A stretch of DNA of 44,754 nucleotides, from positions 1 through 44,754 of the forward strand of contig MVRV01000179.1 in NCBI GenBank assembly GCA_002068015.1, in the 5' to 3' direction. This stretch comes from Smithella sp. PtaU1.Bin162 (lineage in GTDB: Bacteria; Desulfobacterota; Syntrophia; Syntrophales; Smithellaceae). Below are positions 34,919 through 44,508 of this stretch, in pieces (position 1 is the first letter of the stretch; each line of letters starts with the position of its first letter). The notes under the pieces are model-generated. The model searched no databases, was not told the DNA's origin, and was given only the letters and a program-made list of their open reading frames with translations. Both the position numbers and the translations under genes were made by a program.

Positions 34919-35923
34919 ATGAAGACGGTAGGCTATCCAATTTCTAAAAAGGAAAACGAAAAGCGTCGTGCGCTCCTTCCAAAAGATATTGTATGCATTA
35001 AAAACAAATCATGTATTTATATAGAGAAAGGATACGGAAATGTATTGAATATCCCGGATGAGGAGTACCTCATGGCGGGTATAAATGTCGAGGACCGGGA
35101 AGCTGTTCTTTCTATGGATATTATTTGTGATCCGAAAATCGGGGATGCGGAATATTTAAATGGACTTAGGAATCAGGCTATATTCGGCTGGATTCACGCT
35201 GTGCAAAACCAAAGAATCGCTGAAGCAATTCGAATCAATAATTTGCAAGCAATTGCTTGGGAGGAAATGTTCGTTAATGGGCGCCACACCTTCTGGCGTA
35301 ATAATGAAATTGCAGGTGAAGCAGCCATTTTGCACGCTTACTGTATACATGGTAGTTTCCCATATAATTCCAAGGTCGCAATTTTAGGTCGCGGTAATTG
35401 TGCCCGAGGCGCCATGAAAATACTTAATGCTTTGGGGGCCGATGTTACGGTGTACAATAAACATCAGGAGGGGCTTTTGCGTGAAGAGATCTCTCTCTAT
35501 GATGTTGTAGTAAATGCGATATTATGGGATACATCTCGCACAGACCACGTTATCTATAAGGATGATCTAAGGAGAATGAAGCGTGGGGCAATTATTATTG
35601 ACATTAGTTGTGATCGAAATGGGGCTATTGAAAGCTCAATACCAACGACAATACAAAGCCCGGTCTACGAAATAGAAAGCATAGTTCATTATGTGGTTGA
35701 CCATACTCCTACAATTTTTTATAAAGCCGCATCAGAAGTTTTAAGCCGCATAGTATCAGAACGGATGGATTTGCTTATAGAGGAAAAAATTTCGCATGAG
35801 TTACAGAATGCGATAATCATTAATCAGGGGAAAATATTGGACCAGAAGATTATTGAATATCAGAAGCGCGCGAATGATCGCCCGGAAAATAGAAGTAATC
35901 AATATACTCTATCAATCCAATAA
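34919..35923 (+). CDS. N5-(carboxyethyl)ornithine synthase-like dehydrogenase (alanine dehydrogenase/PNT superfamily)
   Basis: This 334-residue NAD(P)H-dependent enzyme shares the alanine dehydrogenase N- and C-terminal domains. Residues 5-22 (GYPISKKENEKRRALLPK) and DIICDPKIGDAEYL (67-80) are characteristic of N5-(carboxyethyl)ornithine synthase (CeoA type). So are IFGWIHAVQNQ (88-98) and AIAWEEMF with GRHTFWRNNEIAGEAA. The NADP-binding loop GRGNCARG is at 157-164. Lys73 and His93 match the pyruvate-binding and catalytic positions of alanine dehydrogenase. CeoA reductively condenses pyruvate with the side-chain amine of ornithine or lysine. In a polysaccharide locus, beside an acyl-activating enzyme, its product could be a glycan substituent. 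The family is well supported; the amino acid used is unknown. Confidence 0.82.
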   Translation: MKTVGYPISKKENEKRRALLPKDIVCIKNKSCIYIEKGYGNVLNIPDEEYLMAGINVEDREAVLSMDIICDPKIGDAEYLNGLRNQAIFGWIHAVQNQRIAEAIRINNLQAIAWEEMFVNGRHTFWRNNEIAGEAAILHAYCIHGSFPYNSKVAILGRGNCARGAMKILNALGADVTVYNKHQEGLLREEISLYDVVVNAILWDTSRTDHVIYKDDLRRMKRGAIIIDISCDRNGAIESSIPTTIQSPVYEIESIVHYVVDHTPTIFYKAASEVLSRIVSERMDLLIEEKISHELQNAIIINQGKILDQKIIEYQKRANDRPENRSNQYTLSIQ

Positions 35924-36039
35924 TAAATCCCTGTTTTCTGCCAAAGGATTCCGACCACCTTTCTTGCAAAGAAATTTTGTTATAAAACCGACCCCCAAGC
36001 TGATTCGGAGAATCTAAGTAATTCGGGCAAACAAATCGC

Positions 36040-37875
36040 ATGCTTCCCGGACGAAACTTTGTCTATTACTTTTCCAGGTTCAGAAATGCCTCTTTTAGGG
36101 AAATTGCATACAGGTGCAGGCAAATTCTACTCGTAAAGAGATTAAGACGGCGTTTCAATTCCAAGCAACCCATATTGTCCGTCCCGGATTTGGAGCGTTC
36201 TCTTCTGGAATCGCTGGACGTACCGGACTTCACAATAGAGATAAATGATGATCTGTTAAAATCTATTTCGGACGGAATGATATTTTCTTTATCGGGGGAT
36301 GAAAGAGAAATCGCCCGGTTTGAGGCGTCCAGCAGAGGAAAGTTCTTTTATGATATTCACAATCCGGAATCTCTCGATATCCGTAAAGTGTGGGAGTCGG
36401 CACGGCTTCAACATATCGCAATACTGCTGATTGCTTCGGAGCAAGGCGGCAGTGGAATTGATTCGGATCATCTCAAATATTGTGCCAAAGAGAAATTGTT
36501 GGATTGGATTGAAAATAATCCTTTCCTGGCAGGACCGCATTATATGTCAGCGATGGAATGCGGTTTGCGAATACCCGTTTTTTTTTACGGTCTCAAGATC
36601 CTCGATAATTTAACTCCTGCTGAATCCGACGTTTTTAGCAGAGCAATTTATGAACATGCATGGTGGATATCGCGGCGGCTTTCTCTCTATTCATCCCTCG
36701 GAAACCATACTGTATGCGAGTGCATTGGCCTTCTGTTTGCCGGGGCTATTTTCAGCAACACCCGGGAAGGGAAATCTTGGCTCTCTGAAGGAAGGAAATT
36801 ACTTGAGAGGGAATGCCATCACCAGATTCTCGAGGACGGTGGACCTGCGGAGCAGTCATTTTCATATCACAGGTTTGTTCTTGATCTTTACTGGCTGGCT
36901 ACAAGTTTCCTTCAAAAAAATGCTCTATATGATTGCTCAGCCTGGAAAAAAAGAATTGCTAAGGGAGAGTATTTTCTGGCGAGTTTCACAAATTCTTCCG
37001 GACGCATTCTCTCTGTAGGCGACAGCGACAATGGTCACGCTGTTGGTCCCTGCGTACATCCGGTAAAGAGGGTTAAGAATAGCGAAAAATCGCGAAGAGT
37101 CTTATTTGAAAATTCAGGATATACAGTTATCCGTTTCGGGGATGATGCAGAACTCACTTTCGATCACGGACCCCTTGGCATGCCCCCTCTGTATAATCAC
37201 GGGCATGCTGATGCCCTATCAATTACGCTCTCAGTTCGAGGCCGCCGTATTTTAGTTGACCCTGGTACTTACAGGTACAATGGCGTTCATCAATGGAGAA
37301 AGTATTTTAAGGGTACGCGCGCCCACAACACTGTAAGTATTGACGGATTGGATCAGGCTGTACAGGCGACTGGTTTTATCTGGACGCGCCCCTACAAAGC
37401 GGCGCTGAAAAGAATAGAGGAGTCAGGAAATAATATCATTCTTGAAGCCGTTCATGATGGGTATATGCGGCTTTCCAATCGCACTGAGCACACCAGGCGC
37501 ATACATCTTTTTGGCGAATCACAGATCTTAATTGTGGACTCGTTTTCCGGAAGAGGTGTCCATGATTTCGAGTTGAACTACCATTTACATCCTGAGTGCG
37601 CACTTAATAAACAGGATGGATGGTGGGTTGTTCTGAGAGAAAATGTGATTGTTTATGTCAGGATGATTGAGGATGCTGATTTCATTCTCAACTTTGGGCA
37701 AGAGGATCCGCCTTTTTGCTGGTATTCTCCGGAGTACGGCATCAAGGAGAAAAGTGCGGCGCTGAGTTGCCGAAAGCGAGGCAGGGCTTCAGAAGTCTCT
37801 TTCACGACAGCAATCAGTGTCGACAAGCATATACCCATTAACAGTTATCTGGAACAGATTTTCCTTCTGGGATGA
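36040..37875 (+). CDS. Heparinase II/III-family protein (alginate-lyase-like)
   Basis: This 611-residue protein has an alpha/alpha toroid N-terminal part (about residues 40-340, including MSAMECGLRIPVFFYGL and LGNHTVCECIGLLFAG). The C-terminal part is a beta-sandwich carrying NHGHADALSITLSVRG, VDPGTYRYNG and TRAHNTVSIDG. These are hallmarks of the heparinase II/III family of uronate-cleaving lyases, common in polysaccharide loci. No signal peptide is evident at the chosen start, so it may be cytoplasmic, or the N-terminus may be misplaced. It could trim or edit the polymer, or act as a non-lyase modifying enzyme. Its 3' end overlaps wecG (ATGA). Confidence 0.85.
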   Translation: MLPGRNFVYYFSRFRNASFREIAYRCRQILLVKRLRRRFNSKQPILSVPDLERSLLESLDVPDFTIEINDDLLKSISDGMIFSLSGDEREIARFEASSRGKFFYDIHNPESLDIRKVWESARLQHIAILLIASEQGGSGIDSDHLKYCAKEKLLDWIENNPFLAGPHYMSAMECGLRIPVFFYGLKILDNLTPAESDVFSRAIYEHAWWISRRLSLYSSLGNHTVCECIGLLFAGAIFSNTREGKSWLSEGRKLLERECHHQILEDGGPAEQSFSYHRFVLDLYWLATSFLQKNALYDCSAWKKRIAKGEYFLASFTNSSGRILSVGDSDNGHAVGPCVHPVKRVKNSEKSRRVLFENSGYTVIRFGDDAELTFDHGPLGMPPLYNHGHADALSITLSVRGRRILVDPGTYRYNGVHQWRKYFKGTRAHNTVSIDGLDQAVQATGFIWTRPYKAALKRIEESGNNIILEAVHDGYMRLSNRTEHTRRIHLFGESQILIVDSFSGRGVHDFELNYHLHPECALNKQDGWWVVLRENVIVYVRMIEDADFILNFGQEDPPFCWYSPEYGIKEKSAALSCRKRGRASEVSFTTAISVDKHIPINSYLEQIFLLG

Positions 37876-38618
37876 GCAGGCTGAAGATTCTGAATATCTG
37901 GGTGGACCCCCTGTCTCGCGAAGAGGCCATTGCGCGGGTTTCCGGTTATCTTAAGAATGGCAAGCGGCCGCATGCGATCTTTGCTTCCAACCCGGAAAAG
38001 AACTTTAGCGTTCCGGCCGACCCTGATCTCTATAAGGTATATAAGGAAGCGGATATTCTTTTGCCTGATGGAGTAGGGGTTGTTTATGCAGCCCGTCTCC
38101 TCCATAATCGGACTTTTTCCAGGATTCCCGGTTCAGAGTTCATCTTTAATGTTTGTCAGCTGGCGGCTAAAGAAGGGTACGGCGTCTTTGTGTATGGGGC
38201 AAGGGAGGATGTGAATGCCGGTGCCGTCAAGAGCCTCAGAAAACGCTTTCAGGGATTGAGAATTGTTGGGAGGGCAAATGGGTATGAGAATCATCTTGAT
38301 GCTCTTGAACGGATTAACGCATCTAAAGCAGAAATCCTTTTTATCGCGCTAGGATCCCCCAAGCAGGAAAAATGGTTTTCCGATTTCAGGTCCGAATTGA
38401 AATACGTGAAAGTTGTACAGGGCATCGGTGGGACACTGGATACAATTACGGGTGCGGTGAAGCGCGCTCCGCATTTCTGGTGCAGACACAATCTGGAATG
38501 GCTGTACCGACTGATAACTGATCCTCGACGCATTTCTCGTCAAAAAGTGCTGCCGATTTTTGCCGGCTTAGTTTTATTAGAGAAAAGTAAACAAATTCTC
38601 GGTTTAAAAAGAGCATAA
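37872..38618 (+). CDS. WecG/TagA/CpsF-family glycosyltransferase (GT26)
   Basis: This 248-residue transferase adds an N-acetylmannosamine-type residue to undecaprenyl-PP-GlcNAc in the best-known members (WecG with ManNAcA, TagA with ManNAc). Conserved segments are ASNPEKNF, LLPDGVGVVYAARLL, GSPKQEKWF, and GIGGTLDTITGAVKRAP followed by HNLEWLYRLITDPRR. Length matches the family. WecA-like, WecB-like and nucleotide-sugar dehydrogenase genes in the same window make a ManNAcA or ManNAc donor likely. It overlaps the heparinase gene by four bases and precedes wecB by 43 bases. Confidence 0.88.
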   Translation: MSRLKILNIWVDPLSREEAIARVSGYLKNGKRPHAIFASNPEKNFSVPADPDLYKVYKEADILLPDGVGVVYAARLLHNRTFSRIPGSEFIFNVCQLAAKEGYGVFVYGAREDVNAGAVKSLRKRFQGLRIVGRANGYENHLDALERINASKAEILFIALGSPKQEKWFSDFRSELKYVKVVQGIGGTLDTITGAVKRAPHFWCRHNLEWLYRLITDPRRISRQKVLPIFAGLVLLEKSKQILGLKRA

Positions 38619-38661
38619 CTGAAATTACTTTTCCCCAAGCACACTTCACCTGGAGTAAATA

Positions 38662-39768
38662 ATGATCAAAATTTTCCTTATAGCAGGTGCTCGTCCAAAC
38701 TTTATGAAGATAGCTCCGATAATCAGGGCTTGCAAGCGGTACGGCCAGGATATTTTAAATTATAAGCTTATTCATACGGGACAGCATTTCGACAAGGAGA
38801 TGTCCCAAGCTTTCTTTGATGACCTTGATATCCCCTCACCCGATTTTCACCTGAATGCGGGCTCAGGTACTCACGCTGTCCAGACAGCGAAGATTATGGT
38901 TGCCTTTGAGGATGTGTGCGAAAAAGAAAGGCCGGATTGCGTGCTGGTCGTTGGGGATGTGAATTCGACATTGGCGTGTAGCCTCGTTGCGAAGAAATTA
39001 AGGATAAAGGTCGCTCACGTTGAGGCGGGGCTTCGGAGTTTTGATATGGAGATGCCGGAAGAGATCAACCGCATGGTGACGGATTCCATTACGGACCTGT
39101 TCTTTGTGACGGAGGAGAGTGGGGTTGATAACCTTTTGAGGGAGGGCAAACCTCGCGAGAGGATTCATCTTGTCGGAAACGTCATGATAGATAACCTGTT
39201 TTACTCTGTGGAAAAACTACAGACAGAGCGGGGGCAGAATTTTCGTTTTTTCACCTGCAATGACGGTAACTATGCGTTTTTGACTCTGCATCGCCCTTCG
39301 AATGTGGACGATGCAGAGACTTTCCGGGAAATTGCCGGGGTAATGAATGAGATTGCAGATGAAATGCCCATTTATTTTCCTGTCCACCCCCGGACAAGAA
39401 AGATGATTGAGCATCATGGAATTTCTTTTTCCCCAAAGATTCACCGGCTTCCTCCTCTTGGATACGCAGAATCTCTTAAACTCTGGAAAGATGCTCGAAT
39501 TGTACTCACAGATAGTGGGGGGCTCCAAGAAGAAACGACTGCACTGGGGGTGCCATGTGTGACTCTAAGAGAGAATACGGAGCGCCCCATAACCGTGGAG
39601 GTAGGCACGAATATCCTAGCCGGGTCGAAACGTCAAGATATATTGTGTGCATACAGGGCCGCATTAGGCAGGAAGAAAGGATCGGTCCCGCCGCTTTGGG
39701 ATGGGAAAGCTGCCCAGAGAATAACGGAGTTATTGTTGGGGAATTTCAAGGATATTAGGCGCGTGTAA
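38662..39768 (+). CDS. wecB: UDP-N-acetylglucosamine 2-epimerase (non-hydrolysing)
   Basis: This 368-residue enzyme interconverts UDP-GlcNAc and UDP-ManNAc. Motifs are IAGARPNFMKIAPI at the N-terminus, HTGQHFDKEMSQAFFDDL, VVGDVNSTLACSLVA, HVEAGLRSFDMEMPEE and LTDSGGLQEETTALGVPCVTLRENTERP. All conserved acidic and His residues visible in these motifs are present. The start follows TGGAG with seven-base spacing. With WecG before it and a UDP-HexNAc dehydrogenase candidate at 8453, it would supply UDP-ManNAc for ManNAcA synthesis. Confidence 0.92.
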   Translation: MIKIFLIAGARPNFMKIAPIIRACKRYGQDILNYKLIHTGQHFDKEMSQAFFDDLDIPSPDFHLNAGSGTHAVQTAKIMVAFEDVCEKERPDCVLVVGDVNSTLACSLVAKKLRIKVAHVEAGLRSFDMEMPEEINRMVTDSITDLFFVTEESGVDNLLREGKPRERIHLVGNVMIDNLFYSVEKLQTERGQNFRFFTCNDGNYAFLTLHRPSNVDDAETFREIAGVMNEIADEMPIYFPVHPRTRKMIEHHGISFSPKIHRLPPLGYAESLKLWKDARIVLTDSGGLQEETTALGVPCVTLRENTERPITVEVGTNILAGSKRQDILCAYRAALGRKKGSVPPLWDGKAAQRITELLLGNFKDIRRV

Positions 39769-39798
39769 TTTTTTTCATCTCTTGCCGTTCTCCCTACC

Positions 39799-40821
39799 AT
39801 GATCGAAAAATCATCCCATATCCGCCAGCAACCCCAAATTTATGTCGCCGGCCACCGGGGCATGGTTGGTTCAGCAATCGTTCGCACCCTGCTGGCGCAG
39901 GGACTTAGTCCTCGGTCTCTGATTCTCAGAACACACCAGGAACTGGAACTCACCAATCAGTCTGCCGTCCGTTGTTTTTTCGAAGCGGAAAAACCCGATC
40001 AGGTTTATCTGGCAGCCGCCAAGGTCGGCGGCATTTATGCCAACAACGCCTATCCTGCGGAATTCATTTATCAAAACCTGATGATTGAGGCCAACATCAT
40101 CCATGAAGCCTGGAGGGTGGGCGTGAAAAAACTGCTGTTCCTTGGGTCTAGTTGCATCTATCCCAGATTGGCGCAACAGCCCATGCGGGAAAATGCTCTG
40201 CTCACCGGTCTGCTTGAGCCGACAAACGAGCCCTATGCTGTTGCCAAGATTGCCGGGATCAAACTCTGTGAAAGCTATAATCGCCAATACGGAAAAAGTC
40301 ATGGAATTGATTATAGGAGTGTAATGCCCACCAATCTCTATGGACCCGGCGACAACTACCATCCGGAAAACAGCCATGTGGTGCCAGCCCTGATCCGGCG
40401 CATTCACGAAGCCAAGATCAATGATGAATCTTCTATAACTGTCTGGGGTACGGGTACACCTTATCGTGAATTTCTCTATGTGGACGATATGGCGGAAGCC
40501 GGAGTGTATGTAATGAATCTGGAGAAAACAACTTACGACGCTCACACATTACCAATGCAAAGCCATATAAATATTGGTTCCGATGAAGAAATCACCATTA
40601 GGCAACTGGCGGAGACTATCAGTCAGGTAGTGGGGTACCGGGGCACAATCGAATTCGATCCCGGCGAACCTGACGGTCCGCCGCGCAAACTGCTGGATAG
40701 TTCCCGTATTCATGCGCTTGGTTGGCGAGCAAAGGTGAAACTGGCAGCCGGCCTCGCCCGGACATATGCCGATTATGTGAAGATTCAAAATAGAAGCCAG
40801 AAAGGAATTTTTAAGGAATGA
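39799..40821 (+). CDS. fcl: GDP-L-fucose synthase
   Basis: This 340-residue epimerase/reductase converts GDP-4-keto-6-deoxy-mannose to GDP-L-fucose. The NADP site is [11 protein letters not shown] (about residues 18-28), with KVGGIYANN and [10 protein letters not shown] downstream. The catalytic YxxxK lies in [16 protein letters not shown]. The start-proximal 15 residues vary from homologues, so the start could be internal. It overlaps the Gmd gene by four bases (ATGA), giving the standard gmd-fcl pair in reversed order. Confidence 0.92.
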   Translation: MIEKSSHIRQQPQIYVAGHRGMVGSAIVRTLLAQGLSPRSLILRTHQELELTNQSAVRCFFEAEKPDQVYLAAAKVGGIYANNAYPAEFIYQNLMIEANIIHEAWRVGVKKLLFLGSSCIYPRLAQQPMRENALLTGLLEPTNEPYAVAKIAGIKLCESYNRQYGKSHGIDYRSVMPTNLYGPGDNYHPENSHVVPALIRRIHEAKINDESSITVWGTGTPYREFLYVDDMAEAGVYVMNLEKTTYDAHTLPMQSHINIGSDEEITIRQLAETISQVVGYRGTIEFDPGEPDGPPRKLLDSSRIHALGWRAKVKLAAGLARTYADYVKIQNRSQKGIFKE

Positions 40822-41939
40822 TCTCTGTAAATCCAAAAGTCGCCCTGATCACCGGGATTACCGGCCAGGACGGCTCCTATCTCGCCGAATTCCTGCTTGA
40901 AAAGGGTTATATCGTTCACGGCATCAAGCGCCGGGCCAGTCTTTTCAATACTCAAAGAGTGGATCATCTGTACGAGGACCCGCATATTGAAGATTCCCGA
41001 TTCAGGATGCACTATGGAGACCTCACGGATACAAGCAATTTAGTGCGTATCATCCAGCAGACCCAGCCCGATGAGATCTACAATCTCGGCGCCCAGAGCC
41101 ATGTTGCTGTCAGTTTTGAAAGCCCCGAATACACGGCGGACGTCGATGCAATCGGCACCTTACGCCTTCTGGAAGCCATTCGCATTCTCGGCTTGGAAAA
41201 GAAGACCCGTTTCTACCAGGCCAGCACTAGCGAACTTTTCGGTTTGGTTCAGGAAATTCCTCAGAAAGAAACCACGCCGTTTTACCCCCGCAGCCCGTAT
41301 GCCGTCGCCAAGATGTACGCGTACTGGATCACCGTCAATTACCGCGAAGCCTACGGCCTATATGCCTGCAATGGCATTCTTTTTAACCATGAGAGTCCGC
41401 GCCGCGGCGAAACATTCGTAACCCGGAAAATAACGCGCGGCTTGGCCAACATCAGCGAGGGGCTGGAAGATTGCCTGTACATGGGCAATATAGACGCGCT
41501 ACGGGATTGGGGGCACGCGAAAGACTATGTGCGCATGCAATGGATGATGCTGCAGCAGAAGGAGCCTGACGATTTTGTAATTGCAACCGGCGTGCAGTAC
41601 AGTGTGCGCCAGTTCATTGAGAAGACGGCCGCCGCGCTGGGCATCAAGATACGTTGGCGGGGCAAGGGGGTGAACGAAACAGGATATTGGGGCAACAGAC
41701 CGATTATACGCATCGATTCCCGGTACTTCCGCCCGACTGAAGTTGAAACCCTGCTGGGCGACCCTAAGAAGGCCAGGGAGAAACTCGGCTGGGAACCGGA
41801 AATCTCCCTGGATCAGATGATTGGGGAAATGGTTGCCGCTGACCTTGCCCAGGCCAGGCAGCGTGCACTGCTGAAAGAAAACGGTTACAAGATAGCGGTA
41901 GGCGGTGAGCACCAACCGGGGAATTGGCGCCGAAAATGA
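40818..41939 (+). CDS. gmd: GDP-mannose 4,6-dehydratase
   Basis: This 373-residue SDR enzyme makes GDP-4-keto-6-deoxy-D-mannose from GDP-mannose. Characteristic segments are [61 protein letters not shown], and [22 protein letters not shown] with the Yxxx[22 protein letters not shown] follows near the C-terminus. It is a complete member of the family. Its product feeds the adjacent fucose synthase; its substrate comes from the guanylyltransferase that overlaps it. Confidence 0.94.
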   Translation: MISVNPKVALITGITGQDGSYLAEFLLEKGYIVHGIKRRASLFNTQRVDHLYEDPHIEDSRFRMHYGDLTDTSNLVRIIQQTQPDEIYNLGAQSHVAVSFESPEYTADVDAIGTLRLLEAIRILGLEKKTRFYQASTSELFGLVQEIPQKETTPFYPRSPYAVAKMYAYWITVNYREAYGLYACNGILFNHESPRRGETFVTRKITRGLANISEGLEDCLYMGNIDALRDWGHAKDYVRMQWMMLQQKEPDDFVIATGVQYSVRQFIEKTAAALGIKIRWRGKGVNETGYWGNRPIIRIDSRYFRPTEVETLLGDPKKAREKLGWEPEISLDQMIGEMVAADLAQARQRALLKENGYKIAVGGEHQPGNWRRK

Positions 41940-43435
41940 ATGAAATAACAGATTGCAAATATCCTCTCATCCCCACGATCCTTTGCGGCGGAGCTGGCAC
42001 CCGTCTTTGGCCTCTATCGCGAGACGGGTATCCCAAACAATTTTTGCCTCTGTCGGGAGTGGCAGAGGAAACAATGCTTCAGGGGACAATTCGGCGCCTG
42101 GACGGCTTTGCCTTTCCGGATGCCGGCCCCCTCCTTTCGCCGATTGTGGTCTGCAATGAGGACCATCGTTTCCTTGTTGCTGAACAACTCCAAGAGACAG
42201 GCAGCGGAGGCTCCATCATCCTGGAGCCCGTCGGCCGTAATACGGCTCCTGCCCTGGCCATCGCGGCAATCAACGCGGTACGGACTAATCCTGATGCGGT
42301 TCTGCTGGTAATGCCTGCCGATCACATTGTGGAGGACAGGATAGCCTTTCAGCAGGCGGTCATGTGGGGCATTGCTCCCGCTCTGGCTGGGGACATAGTC
42401 ACTTTCGGCATTGTCCCTCACAGTCCCGAGACGGGCTACGGATATATTCAAGCTGATCGAAGCTCCCCTGTAGCCCACCGGACATTTCCGATACTCCGTT
42501 TTGTCGAGAAACCCAACCGGGCAACGGCAGACGCCTTTCTCGCTGCGGGAGATTACTGCTGGAACAGCGGCATGTTTCTCCTGAAAGCCGGAACATGGCT
42601 CAAGTCGCTGGAACTGCTCCGGCCAACCATGCTGTCTGCCTGCCGTGCTGCCTTTGAGCGCGGAAGCCGGGACCGGGACTTTTACCGGCTGGACGGGGAA
42701 TCGTTCTCAGCGTGCCCTGCAGATTCCATCGATTATGCCGTTATGGAAAAGCTCCGTGATTTAGGGAAAATCGGGATCCGGGGTGTCATGGTCCTTCTGA
42801 GCACAGGGTGGTCCGATGTAGGCACGTGGGATGCGGTCTGGCAAAGCAGAGAAAAAAATGAGCACGGCAATGTCATATCCGGGGATGTAATCACAGAAGA
42901 TACAAAAGAATCTCTGGTGATTTCGACATCCCGTCTTGTTTCCTGTCTGGGTCTTGACCGGCTTGCCATAATCGAAACCCCGGATGCGGTTCTCATAGCA
43001 GGCATGGACAAGGCCCAGGAGGTCAAAAGAATTGCCGCTGACCTCAAGGATAAGGGACGCCGGGAAGGGATTGTCCATCGAAAGGTCTTTTGTCCCTGGG
43101 GATGGTACGACACTTTGGCGCAGGGCGAATGCTTCCAGGTGAAACACCTTGTCGTCAGCCCTGGTGAAATTCTCAGCATGCAATTCCACCGCCAGCGCTC
43201 GGAACACTGGGTTGTTGTGAGTGGCGTCGCGCGCGTAACCAGAGGCGAACAATCATTTCCGCTCGAGGAGAATCAATCTATCTTCATTCCCGCTAATGAA
43301 AAGCACCGCCTCGAAAACCCCGGTAATGTCCCGATTGAAATTATCGAAGTCCAGTGGGGAACGTACCTCGGGGAGAACGATATAGTAAGATTGGAAGACC
43401 GGTACGGAAGGATCACAGCAATTCAAAAGAAATGA
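41936..43435 (+). CDS. manC: Mannose-1-phosphate guanylyltransferase / mannose-6-phosphate isomerase (type II, ManC/AlgA-like)
   Basis: This 499-residue bifunctional enzyme has an N-terminal nucleotidyltransferase domain with [20 protein letters not shown] (about residues 10-30) and [10 protein letters not shown]. The middle of this domain contains [12 protein letters not shown]. The C-terminal type II phosphomannose isomerase cupin carries [13 protein letters not shown] and [15 protein letters not shown]. It yields GDP-mannose from mannose-6-phosphate when paired with a phosphomannomutase, which is not in this window. The ATG at 41936 overlaps the gmd stop by four bases; a TTG at 41924 adds only four residues. 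It is the last gene of the rightward run. Confidence 0.92.
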   Translation: MNEITDCKYPLIPTILCGGAGTRLWPLSRDGYPKQFLPLSGVAEETMLQGTIRRLDGFAFPDAGPLLSPIVVCNEDHRFLVAEQLQETGSGGSIILEPVGRNTAPALAIAAINAVRTNPDAVLLVMPADHIVEDRIAFQQAVMWGIAPALAGDIVTFGIVPHSPETGYGYIQADRSSPVAHRTFPILRFVEKPNRATADAFLAAGDYCWNSGMFLLKAGTWLKSLELLRPTMLSACRAAFERGSRDRDFYRLDGESFSACPADSIDYAVMEKLRDLGKIGIRGVMVLLSTGWSDVGTWDAVWQSREKNEHGNVISGDVITEDTKESLVISTSRLVSCLGLDRLAIIETPDAVLIAGMDKAQEVKRIAADLKDKGRREGIVHRKVFCPWGWYDTLAQGECFQVKHLVVSPGEILSMQFHRQRSEHWVVVSGVARVTRGEQSFPLEENQSIFIPANEKHRLENPGNVPIEIIEVQWGTYLGENDIVRLEDRYGRITAIQKK

Positions 43436-43516
43436 AAACAATCTTATATAAGGCCTGACCGATACTTAACCAGGAGACTGTTAAAAACACAAACCCACCC
43501 ATGGTTGCCTGCTGTT

Positions 43517-44305
43517 TCATGGAATATGCGGAGGACTGGTCGACGGGAAAGCAGCTCTTTTCTTAATGTCAAAAAAGGGCTTCAAGGACATGGCAAACAT
43601 TATCGGGATTCCAAGTTCAAGTACTTCTTCTGCACTTTCCGCAACTCCAGTAATTACCGGATCTACATCTATATTGAATGCCAACATTTTCCGTGTCAGG
43701 CCGTCAAGGAAAAGGGAAATAAATATGAATGCCAACCCGGTTAGTATGCAAACAGCGGATGGTTCTAATTTTTTCACCGAGATAATGAAAGATCTGTAAT
43801 GATTTCTCAGGATACGAACTATGCAATAAAGAATCGGGAATCCGCAAAAGATCACGAAGATTTTCTGGGCAAGCGGGATTTGATTGCTTGTGAAAAAGCT
43901 GGTTTTAGTTACGCTCATACTGGTGAAACGATTATGGAAATCCAGCTCACGCATGGCCAGGAAAGACAGTAAAATCATAAAATCCCAAAACTTTTCCGCT
44001 TCACTTCCAAAAGCTCTAAAAATAAAGAAAACACAAGCGAAATACCCTATTACAGACAGGTTCTCAACAATGCCGTCCTCCTGAATAAAGAATTCCCGGA
44101 GGTTCTCATCAACAGAACCCAAGAAGATTATGAAAATCAACAGGGAGGCAATTATCAGGAAATATAACTTATAGAAAACACGACTTTTATTTAACGCGAT
44201 GCTTTCCAACATTGCTGAACAGAGACCGTTTCGATTCTTTGCAATGACCCCCGTCCCTTTTATGAGCCTTAGTTTGCTTTTATTACATTCAAAGTATCTT
44301 TTCAT
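43517..44305 (-). CDS. Integral membrane protein of unknown function
   Basis: This 262-residue protein has about six hydrophobic helices (for example YFLIIASLLIFIIFLGS and IFVIFCGFPILYCIVRI). Charged conserved-looking loops include EDGIVENLSVIGYF, RELDFHNRF and EVLELGIPIMFA. I have a general sense of a bacterial membrane-protein family with this arrangement but no named function. It is not an exosortase, since the expected Cys, Arg and His motifs are absent. It lies on the opposite strand from the polysaccharide genes and converges on manC, so it marks the right border. The ribosome binding site is poor; the start could be an internal ATG about 30 codons in. Confidence 0.7.
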   Translation of the reverse strand: MKRYFECNKSKLRLIKGTGVIAKNRNGLCSAMLESIALNKSRVFYKLYFLIIASLLIFIIFLGSVDENLREFFIQEDGIVENLSVIGYFACVFFIFRAFGSEAEKFWDFMILLSFLAMRELDFHNRFTSMSVTKTSFFTSNQIPLAQKIFVIFCGFPILYCIVRILRNHYRSFIISVKKLEPSAVCILTGLAFIFISLFLDGLTRKMLAFNIDVDPVITGVAESAEEVLELGIPIMFAMSLKPFFDIKKRAAFPSTSPPHIP

Positions 44306-44508
44306 TTAGGGCTCAGTCTCAAAGATGAAAAAAGATCGTGGGGTTACATTACATTGTAGTCATGAATATCTAGCGTTTGTTATACATTTCGAACTTAAAA
44401 AAGTCAATATGTCATCTCATTTTGAGGATGTCTGCTTATCACAAATTTATCATCGAGGTAATCTGCATATTTGATTACGCCAAAAATAAGCAAATGGGAA
44501 CGCGAAAA

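Noticed and set aside
43517-44305. Exosortase-like role for the right-border membrane protein
   Set aside because: The catalytic Cys, Arg and His motifs of exosortases are missing and no PEP-CTERM-type protein is seen in the window.
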